Assembly (NCBI GenBank): GCA_014905825.1
Contig: JACGCN010000042.1
Coordinates: forward strand, 62,001 to 126,000
Direction: 5' to 3'
DNA: 64,000 nucleotides
Source: Lyophyllum atratum
Lineage: Eukaryota > Basidiomycota > Agaricomycetes > Agaricales > Lyophyllaceae
Part shown: piece by piece, positions 56,142 through 64,000 of the stretch
Position numbering within the stretch: the stretch's first letter is position 1
Layout of the letters: every line of letters begins with the position of its first letter
Translations under genes and position numbers: made by a program
Notes under the pieces: model-generated
Database searches by the model: none
What the model saw: the letters and a program-made list of their open reading frames with translations, nothing else
What the model was told of the DNA's origin: nothing

Positions 56142-57715
56142 ATGGCCATTGCCCCAGCTCCCCCCGCCAATGGCAGTGCCCACATTGCTGAGCTCGATGT
56201 ACGTCCTGCCGCTCCCACCACACCGTGATTTTCTCAGTGTTTACACCGATGTTGTACAGGCGTCCAAGCTCGTCGTGAACCTTGCGAAAACTCTGAAGCC
56301 TGTGCCCGAAAATGCCCACTTTGGAGAGGTGAGTCTTGCTGCTCACGAAAAAGGTATTCAGGCTAACCTCTTCCTCGTCGTACCCTCCAGGTCAAGACCG
56401 ACCACATGCTCGTCGTTTCGTATGAACCGCTGACTGGTTGGTCGGCCCCAGAGATCAAGCCCTACGGACCCTTGAGCCTCGACCCTGCAAGTTCATGTTT
56501 CCAATATTGCCCCAACGTCTTCGAAGGCATGAAGGTCAGCCCAGCACCCACCCACTCAACACAAGGTATTCATCATATACACAGGCATACATTGGACCCA
56601 ACGGCGAGCCCCGCCTCTTCCGCCCCCAGAAGAACATGGAGCGCCTCACCCTTTCTGCCGAGCGCGTTGCCCTGCCTGTACGTATGACGTCCCCTCGTGA
56701 TCATCCCTTTGACCGCGCTTAATAGTAACACGTCGCGTCCAACCCCGCAGCCCTTCAACACGTCAGAACTCCTGATCCTCATCAAACGCCTCGTGATGAT
56801 CGACAGACGCTGGATCCCCACCAAGGAAGGACACAGTCTGTACATCCGGCCTACCGTCATCGGCACGCGCTCAGGTTCGCCCCTCCCTCCCCCCCTCCCT
56901 TCCCTTTCTATTGATAGCATCTGACATTCTCGCCCTCCGTTTCTTTTTCCTTGCTATGCAGCCCTAGGCGTCGCAGCCTCCGACAGCGCCCTCCTCTACA
57001 TCATCATGTCCCCGGCCGGCCCCTACTTCGAGAACGACGCCGCGGGCATTCCCCTCCTCGCCGTCCACAAGTCCGTGCGGTCCTGGCCCGGCGGGACGGG
57101 CGGGTACAAGCTGGGCGTGAACTACGCGCCGGGGTTCCTCCCGCAGCGGCTGGCGGCGGCACAGGGGTATTCGCAGATCTTGTGGTTGCTCGGGGACGAC
57201 CATAAGATCACGGAGGCGGGGGCTATGAACTTCTTTGCGGTCGTAAGGCGGGATGATGGTGGTGAGTTTCTCTTTCCTTTTTAGATTTAGATGGGAATGG
57301 TATTGATATTTGGTGGGATGATGTAGATCTGGATATCGTCACGCCGCTGCTGGATGGGACGATTCTCCCGGGCATCACGCGTCTTTCGTGCATCGCGCTG
57401 CTCGAGGCGCATACCGCGGGGAAGACCGTTCTTCCTGGCATCCCGGAGACGCGGCGGCTGCACACGGCGGAGCGGCCCATAACTATGACTGAGCTCGTCG
57501 CGTGGTCCGAGGAGGGGAAGCTCGTGGAGGCCTTCGGGGTGGGCACGGCGGTGGCTGTGGCACCGATCGGGAAGATTGGGTATGAGGGGAAGGATTTGGT
57601 GTGCCCGTCGGAGGCGGGGTTGGGAGAGGTGGGGAGGGCGCTGTTGGAGAGGGTGTTGGGGATTCAGACGGGGAGGGTGGATTGGGAGGATTGGAGCCAG
57701 ACGTGTGATTTGTGA
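56142..57715 (+). CDS. Branched-chain amino acid aminotransferase
   Basis: PLP-dependent fold type IV enzyme that interconverts Leu, Ile, Val and their keto acids. ATG 56142 (MAIAPAPPANGSAHIAELD); no clear mitochondrial presequence, so a cytosolic enzyme is likelier. Motifs: MLVVSYEPLTGWSAPEIKPY, QYCPNVFEGMKAYIGPNGEP, RLFRPQKNMERLTLSAERVA, YIRPTVIGTRSALGVAASDS, the PLP-binding Lys in GGYKLGVNYAPGFLPQRLAA, ITEAGAMNFF, TPLLDGTILPGITR, and EAFGVGTAVAVAPIGKIGYE. It ends DWEDWSQTCDL. About seven introns. The GATA-like repeat GATAAGATAAGAT and a TGACTCA box upstream suggest nitrogen and general amino-acid control. Confidence 0.92.
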
Positions 57716-58132
57716 GGAGTGAGAACGTGAAGTAGGGAGGTGGTTGGCTTCGGTATACCCAGGGGCTAAGGGAGAAAAAGTAAAGAGTCTGCAAGAGATG
57801 TACATTTGGTATTTGTAATACATGTGTCTTGAACATTTCTTTACAGTACAAGCTCAAGGTGCGGTTGGCACGATCGACCGCTCGGCGCTGGCCTTCGGTG
57901 TGAAGGGGTAAGCGGGACAACACCGAAGGTTCATCTGAGCAAGCAGTGGAGTCGCCATTTCCGCTACATCTCGACGCCAAGTAGTACCAGTATCTCCAAC
58001 TTCCTTCAAAGTGGGCTGAAGGTGATTGATATCACGATGGTAGCGGTGTTGCCTGTGCCCACTTACAGCGGCGGAAGCGTACGCGGGGAGGCTTTCTCGG
58101 CATGAGAACCCGGTCATGCGTCTTGATAGCGA
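57716..58132. other. Intergenic, convergent ends
   Basis: Spacer between the aminotransferase and MED21 stops. A minus-strand ORF covering it is not supported by motifs. Nothing else was recognised. Confidence 0.4.
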
Positions 58133-58781
58133 TCAGCCAGAGTTTTCTGCGAGGAGGTCGGCATCTGTGTCGCTGAGAATCAACAACAGCGCCTCTTTCA
58201 CTTGTCGATGTAGGTGCTCTATATTCTCTACATTAGCCTGCTTCTATGACTTCGTAGAGAATACAATGCTCACTTGCACGATCGACAGCGCGGATGTATT
58301 CTGCGTTTGCGAGCTGCATTTCCTCTTCTAGAGCGGCAAGCCGCTTCGCCTGGGCACACGATGCTGTCAGCTCACGACGTGTACAGATAGAGCGGGGTGA
58401 ACGTACCTGCTCTTCTTCGGGCTCCGGCTCGGGTAGTGAGTTGATCAGATACTCGACCTGTTTTGCTTTGACTATCAGGTCTGCGACCAGTTCCTTCTTG
58501 TTTGCTACAGAATGGAATGAGTGCGACATAGGCAACCCATATCATGCCCCACGCACCCTCAAAGACCTCTGGAGCATCGTACTTCTCCGGGTTCCGCTGC
58601 TTGGTTATAGGCACATCCGCGCTGACTTGTAGGAAGTTGGACCGGGATGTGAGGTACGCAATGCTGTTCGACATGATCATAAGGAGCTAAATGCCAATTC
58701 CGTAAAATGCAGAGCACAGCGAACGAGAATTCAGGCTCATACCTGCTGAATCTCATCCTGGAGCTGGGTTATTCGATCCAT
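58133..58781 (-). CDS. MED21: Mediator complex subunit 21
   Basis: Part of the Mediator middle module, paired with Med7, linking activators to RNA polymerase II. ATG 58781 gives MDRITQLQDEIQQ. After an intron comes LLMIMSNSIAYLTSRSNFLQ, VSADVPITKQ and NPEKYDAPEVFE; then ANKKELVADLIVKAKQVEYL and INSLPEPEPEEEQ; then AKRLAALEEEMQLANAEYIR, AVDRA. The last exon joins as KNIEHLHRQVKEALLLILSD and ends LLAENSG with TGA at 58135-58133. The two long C-terminal helices form the expected coiled coil. Length of about 140 residues is normal for Med21. Four introns. It is divergent from RTF2, with 216 bp between the start codons. Confidence 0.9.
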
Positions 58782-58997
58782 ATGCGACAGATCCTGCAGC
58801 ATTTCTCTGCGAACCCCTGCCCGGCTCTGCCAGGTTGACGTGATGCACACACCGGCGGGTCTAAGCGAGCGAAGCAACCGTGGGAAAGTCCGGCCCGGAA
58901 TATTTTAATTTACAAGGAGGTGATGATGACTGATCCGCTCCCACGCACAGGTTGTGTCATTACCACCACCGTCTCTCTTTTACTTTTTCGTCGAGCC
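58782..58997. promoter_or_regulatory. Short bidirectional promoter MED21/RTF2
   Basis: Only 216 bp separate the two divergent start codons, so both promoters must overlap. No TATA box was seen, in keeping with two housekeeping nuclear genes. Confidence 0.6.
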
Positions 58998-60094
58998 ATG
59001 GGTAATGATGGAGGCAGCATCCCCGACCGCAGGGATTTGGTGAGGAATAAGCCAAAGGTACGTTGCGATGTCTTTTCTTGAGGAAAATCGAGACTGACAA
59101 CTGTTCAATAGGCTGAGCAAGCAGATAAAGCTAACCAGACCCGGGCACGGTGGTTCTTCTGCGCTCTATCGAAGGTACGCCACATATATCATGAAGGAAG
59201 AACTATTATTAACCAATGTTATAGCGTAAACTGCAAGAACCCATCGTGTCCTGCGCTCTGGGGAAGCTCTATAACAAGGATTCGATCATAGAATACCTGC
59301 TAGACAAATCGGCATACGGCGACGGGGAGAAAATATGTGGGCACATCCGATCACTAAAGGTATGTTTTGTCAACCACAGTACTATTGACATATGCTCATA
59401 CCGTCCCGTAGGATGTCAAGAAGCTTAACTTGACCCCGAACTCCTCCCGTTCCCCCGACTCCGCAGCCGACGCAACCGAACGCCCCCAGTTTGTCTGCCC
59501 CCTCACCCTAAAGGAGATCAACGGCCTCCAGCCCTTCGTTTACATCTCTACCTGCGGCTGTGTCTTCTCCCAAGCCGGGCTCAAGAACGTCTCCGGGGCC
59601 AAGTCTTCTCCGAAAGATGGCGATCTTGAAGTCGAGAAGCAGTTAAACGTATGCCCGCAGTGCGCGAAGAAGTACTCGCCGGCAGAGGACGTCGTGCAGC
59701 TCAACCCCTCGTCGGACGACGAAGACGCCATGCGCTTCGCCCTGGAGCGCCGGCGGCTGCTCGAGCCCGCCAAAAAAGGCAAGAAGCGGAAGAACGCTGC
59801 TTCCGGTGCCCAGGACGACGAAGAGCCGCCGGCGAAGAAGCAAGAGTTGAGGCCGAGCACCAACCCGAGCATTGCGGCTGCGAGTCGCGCGGTGGTGAGC
59901 AGCTTGGCGATGGAGGAGGCGAAGCGGAAGGCGGGGATGAGTGATGCGGTGAAGAGTCTGTATGGGAATGCGGATGGGAGTAAGAGGAAGGAGACGTTTA
60001 TGACGATGGGGACGTTTACCAGGGTGTGTTTATTTCATCTTTTTTATGTATCGGGATGTGGTGCTGATCGTTTTTTGTTTTGCAGTACGCCTGA
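58998..60094 (+). CDS. rtf2: Replication termination factor 2 (Rtf2) family protein
   Basis: Nuclear protein that stabilises paused replication forks. ATG 58998 gives MGNDGGSIPDRRDLVRNKPK, the canonical start of the family. Next exons: RWFFCALSKRKLQEPIVSCA then LGKLYNKDSIIEYLLDKSAY, and GHIRSLKDVKKLNLTPN. The second RING-like half is FVCPLTLKEINGLQPFVYIS, TCGCVFSQAGLKN, VCPQCAKKYSPAEDVVQLNP. The RING lacks several zinc ligands, as is usual in Rtf2. A Lys-rich, acidic tail follows (PAKKGKKRKNAASG). The last intron leaves only TACGCCTGA as final coding exon, so the protein ends TRYA. Five introns or so. Confidence 0.92.
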
Positions 60095-62398
60095 TCGTGA
60101 GTCGACGGCCTTGTATTGTATTTTTTGGTGTATCATTGTTATGTACGTGTAGCTGTGGACTAGGAACTAATGCCATTCGTTTTTAATCGAGTATGCAGAG
60201 CGAACGGTTACGTGGACCTGGGAAACAACTAAGTTAAACCAACGAGTGTGTTCGACGACAGGTTCTCCTGGTCACTGCACTCGCGACCTAGGTCTATCTA
60301 GGCACCCAAGGGGTACACTGACGAAGTTTTGCCTTGAAGACCTCCACCCTGTGTACCCAGATAATGGTTGACGATAGTTTGCTCCCCAAGGGTTGGATGA
60401 CCAACTGCTAGTGGTGGAGTTAAAGGAATTAGACGGCGAATGGGGAGTTGATAAGATAATTCCACGCGCAGGTTCCAAGGCTGACTCGTTCTTTGCGCCT
60501 ATGGAGACCTGGGACAAGACGTGCATGTCGGTAGGTGACTCATACACACGCATCGGAGGCCTACCATACAGCGTACTCATTGCCCCTCATCTCTAGGTGT
60601 CTTGGCGAACAGGACGTTGGTTGCTGTCCCAGATCTAAACGAAGGTCTCGGCTGTGCTTCTCGCAGTTTGTTTCTGCGGTGGCGAGCGTAGGGGAGTCAG
60701 TGCCATCGGCCGTGCAGCTTCTCTAAATCAATGCGCGTTCGCCGCGCCGTTCTCGCGTCCGGGTCCTCGATCATACGGGGACCAGAGATCGACATGGAGA
60801 GAGACCCATAAGGCGAATTCGAGCAATGCATCCATCCTCCGGTGCGCGACCCATGTCGACTGTGTCACAGACGAAATAATCAGCCGGCGCATGTGATTCT
60901 ACGTTTCCCGTCCGTGAGAACTCCACTTGCTTTGTTGTACCTAACATTGACTTGACTGAGGCGACAAAGCAGCAAAACAAAGGAACGACACCTGCCGGGT
61001 GTCTCGGAACATAAATCGAACATACATCCCTGTTTGCTAGGCGTCAGCGCTCAGCTCTGACATGCTCTCTGACGAGGATAACTTGCCAACCCGGAGTTGA
61101 CGCGTTGATGTGCCAGCATAAGCTACCCCGTTGGCAGCCTGGCTCCTCAGCAGCGCTGGTCAGTAGCTGCGCAGAGCTATAGTTCAAGAGAAGGGACAAT
61201 AAGTGACCGTTCATCTTCCCCGGGACTCGGTTTCCATACGCCACCACGAGGCGGCCGATTCGAGTAACTTCCAATATACACCTGCTTCGAAGTGGTTCAA
61301 TCACCGCTACCGATCTTGTTCTCTTGCCCCTATACCTTCGTCGGTCCTTCGACCCACAGATGATCTTTCTCAGGCTGGATTTTTACCGAGATTGCCGCAG
61401 GCGACAGTCTGGTTCCATATATTTCCTGTCCCAAGCATACTTTCCAGCCTCCACAAGGTCTACTCACCGAGGGCTTCTGTCAACTCGATACCAGCAGATG
61501 ATGGCGCACCGATTTCGTTTGAGCATTTGCTCCAATCTTTCGCTGCACCGCCCCAAAGCATCATATCGAAGCCGGCCCATATGATCGAAATACCCTGGTT
61601 TCCTGTTCAGGGACAAGCAGGAAGGTAACGCCGTGACGGCCATTCACGGGGGTGCGCATGGTATCTATATATTCGCTGAGACGACCCCGCCCCGCGAAAT
61701 TTGTGCATGCATAGTCCTCAGGACGTTCACAGAGCCTTCGTGCCAAATATCCAATTCTTCGGAAGTAGTGTTGTCTCCCTGAGACTCCCGGGCCGTCTCC
61801 TTCGCGATCTCCGCTCTCCACGCGTGTTGCTACGGCTGCGCCCACAGATGGCTCGATCTACCATATTCCGTATGTCGCCTCGAGGCAATTTCGTGGGCTC
61901 GATCCAACAATGTCCATGCATAGAAAATTTGCAACACGTTAGCGCAAGGTCATTCGGTGCATTTTTTTTCAAATTCTTCACGGGTGGTGGCAAGTTTGCA
62001 ACTCATCAATGGACCAATATGCGCCTACAGTTGTGGCATCCGATGTGTCGAGGTCACATCAAATGCCGCCTCGAGGCGGCTAAGCGGGTTCCATTGGACC
62101 TGCATTTCCTATTCTGGGTTCTCTCACCTTGTATTCCCCGATCATTAAATGTCTTCTCTGTTCCCCGCCTCAGGCGAGGGAACGGTAAGACATGTACATT
62201 AATCAACACGTTTTATCCCTCATCTCTAATGCCAATCTTCTTACATGCCGACAACCTATAAGAGTTCATGTCAGGCCTTCATGCCTCAGAATCCTCGGAT
62301 CCTCTCTGTTCGCCTCCTGGATTACGACCTGGGTGAGTCGCAGCACAATTTTCCTTTTTCATGACGTTCTAGTCTGAACAGCCACCATATTTGCAGAA
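60095..62398. other. Gene-poor region, no gene supported
   Basis: 2.3 kb between RTF2 and the F-box gene. ORFs on both strands at 61200-62000 look partly protein-like (minus-strand pieces such as FYAWTLLDRAHEIASRRH and CKFSMHGHCWIEPTKLPRGD lie in competing frames over the same bases), but no family, start or splice pattern emerges. The 12-bp palindrome GCCTCGAGGC lies near 62070. It may hold a decayed gene. Confidence 0.35.
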
Positions 62399-63937
62399 AT
62401 GTCCACCGCGGAGACCATCATAAAGCTCGCCAGTGAGGATCTCCCTCCAACTACTATGAACGCCCGACGGCTCTTTGGTAGCTTGAGTGGCCTCCGTCAA
62501 CCTCCGTTGTCGGTCTTGCCAAACGAGTTGCTTTCCGAAATATTTCTGCGGGCGAACCATGACGCCAGCGACCGCTACGAGTCAATCTCCACGCCCATTA
62601 CCATATCTCATGTCTCTAGTCGTTGGAGACACGTTGCCATTTCCACCAGAGCGCTCTGGAGCAGTATCATCATCACATTTCCCACCTCCCGCGATCAGCT
62701 CTCCCGCGCTGTGACGTGGTTAAAAAGATCCCAGTCATATCCTCTCGACATCTTCCTCGATTTCCGCGATCCGTCGTGGGACTGGGAACTTCCAGAATCT
62801 GCACACACATTTCGGTGGCAGGACATGGAAGCCATCCTCCGACTCATTTTGACACATGTCAAGAGGTGGAAGCGATTTAAACTCCTCACTGACACTTGGG
62901 CGCCTATCTTTACTTTCCTCTACTACACGAGGCGTGTTATGTCCGCGCCGATCCTTGAATCCATCTCTCTGTCTCGCTGCAACGCCTTTTTCGCCTCCAA
63001 GGATGCGAAGTTCGCCCCGGTCGAGATGAAGAATTCCATCCCCTTATTCGGCGGCCTTGCCCTGCAAAAATTGCGCGAAGTGTCACTGACCGGCGTTCAC
63101 GTCGACTGGGCCAACTCATCGTTGTATAAACTTACGGCACTCGAGTTGATGTATTTGGCATGCGACGTCACACCATCCTTGGATGAGTTTACCAACATCT
63201 TAATTGCATGTCCAGATCTCCAGCATCTGACAATAGTCGGGCGAGGTCCTCGAATTGACCTTCTTCCATCTGAGGACTCGTCGATACATGGTGATGGCGC
63301 CGGCGACGTGCCTACAAAGCCGCTGCAGATAATAAAGCTCTCACGACTCATCAGTTTTACCTTTGGATTCCTCGACGTCGACTATGCGTTAAAGATTCTT
63401 TCCTTATTCTCTTTCCCTGCAATCGAGGACCTCGTTTTAGAGGGGCTCATGGATTTGGATCCCCTGACATTGCAAAACCTCGATGCTTCCCCGATTCTAC
63501 GATATTTATCGCGCCGTAATCCTTCCACCGACTCGCCCACCCCCATCCAATTGTCACAAATTCACTCCCTAAAATTAATCGGGATCAATGCCAGTAAGGA
63601 CACCTTTTTACGACTCTTTGACGACCTCCATGACCTAGAATATCTGGCTTTACACAATACTCGAAACGAAGCTCTCCAGGCCCTCGCACCATCGCTACCC
63701 GATTCGCCTTCCCGCGCGCTGCATTGCGCCACATTGAAGGAGCTTGAATGTCGTCATATGGACTCCGAAATCCTTCACGACGTAGTGCTAGCGCGGGCGG
63801 AAATTTCGCAGCTTGAGCACGTATGTTTCAAATCCGATGATATCAATCCTGACGAGCGGACCAAGCTCCTTGACGTTGGCGTAAAGGTCATACGTGAGTC
63901 CACTGGAGAGTTATGTGAACTCCCGGACGCTGCATAA
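62399..63937 (+). CDS. F-box/LRR-like protein
   Basis: Intronless, 512 aa, ATG 62399. The F-box is near residues 38-80: LSVLPNELLSEIFLRANHDA, then ITISHVSSRWRHVAISTRAL, which would bind Skp1 of an SCF ubiquitin ligase. The rest alternates hydrophobic strands and helices in a loose leucine-rich pattern: LREVSLTGVHVDW, LYKLTALELMYLACDVTPSL, DLQHLTIVGRG, IEDLVLEGLMDLDPLTLQNL, IHSLKLIGINASKD and LEYLALHNTRNEAL. This family is greatly expanded in agaricomycetes and its substrates are mostly unknown. It is not closely similar to the two F-box genes at 26-30 kb. It ends ESTGELCELPDAA, and 63 bp of 3' flank remain in the window. Confidence 0.85.
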   Translation: MSTAETIIKLASEDLPPTTMNARRLFGSLSGLRQPPLSVLPNELLSEIFLRANHDASDRYESISTPITISHVSSRWRHVAISTRALWSSIIITFPTSRDQLSRAVTWLKRSQSYPLDIFLDFRDPSWDWELPESAHTFRWQDMEAILRLILTHVKRWKRFKLLTDTWAPIFTFLYYTRRVMSAPILESISLSRCNAFFASKDAKFAPVEMKNSIPLFGGLALQKLREVSLTGVHVDWANSSLYKLTALELMYLACDVTPSLDEFTNILIACPDLQHLTIVGRGPRIDLLPSEDSSIHGDGAGDVPTKPLQIIKLSRLISFTFGFLDVDYALKILSLFSFPAIEDLVLEGLMDLDPLTLQNLDASPILRYLSRRNPSTDSPTPIQLSQIHSLKLIGINASKDTFLRLFDDLHDLEYLALHNTRNEALQALAPSLPDSPSRALHCATLKELECRHMDSEILHDVVLARAEISQLEHVCFKSDDINPDERTKLLDVGVKVIRESTGELCELPDAA

Positions 63938-64000
63938 TTATGCACAGCTTTATAGAATTATAATACTGTATTATCTCTTGTGTCTCTTCTCTATAAATTA

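Overview
The window is nuclear DNA of a basidiomycete fungus, most likely an agaricomycete. Nearly all protein genes are cut by short GT-AG introns of about 50-60 nt. The gene content is fungal: homoserine O-acetyltransferase of the fungal type, Galpha, a PAK-type CRIB protein and F-box/LRR proteins. The dynein heavy chain gene stops before the motor, which matches the two-gene dynein arrangement known from basidiomycetes. No prokaryotic, organellar or viral region was seen.

Layout. 0-4.6 kb: end of a carboxypeptidase Y-like gene, then cullin-4 on the minus strand. 4.8-10.5 kb: an apparently intact non-LTR retrotransposon (LINE), inserted about 185 bp upstream of the cullin-4 start codon and on the same strand. 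11-15 kb: a UDP-glycosyltransferase and a secreted protein with a chitin-binding-like tail. 15-18.3 kb: gene-poor. 18.3-20 kb: a Galpha gene whose last Asp codon seems to be spread over three exons, one of them a single nucleotide. 20.9-22.4 kb: a dead 5'-truncated LINE with a 744-bp palindromic TA-flanked element sitting in its tail. 23.3-24.6 kb: a PH-CRIB-PH-CRIB protein without a kinase domain. 25.3-29.7 kb: an expansin-like gene and two F-box genes made by tandem duplication, with a broken expansin piece caught between them. 30.6-34.9 kb: N-terminal dynein heavy chain. 35.3-37.7 kb: a tandem pair of APH-fold kinase-like genes.

38-64 kb is mostly conserved housekeeping genes. They are MET2, branched-chain keto acid dehydrogenase E2, a membrane-anchored SDR, a DUF4267 protein, an unknown protein, two intron-containing tRNA-Gln(UUG) genes, a GH13 alpha-glucosidase, a dual-specificity-type phosphatase, an RS/RD-rich nuclear protein, a ChaC-like gamma-glutamylcyclotransferase (with a 6-nt exon), a branched-chain aminotransferase (with a TGACTCA box), a divergent MED21/RTF2 pair and an F-box/LRR protein.

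The most notable observations are these: (1) a degenerate RNase H-like domain placed between endonuclease and reverse transcriptase in the LINE; (2) LINE ORF1 and ORF2 in one frame, separated by one UAG and with no usable AUG for ORF2; (3) the inferred 1-nt exon in Galpha; (4) the kinase-less double PH-CRIB protein; (5) the palindromic TA element nested in the LINE tail. All splice structures are read by eye from splice signals and protein continuity. None has been tested against transcripts.
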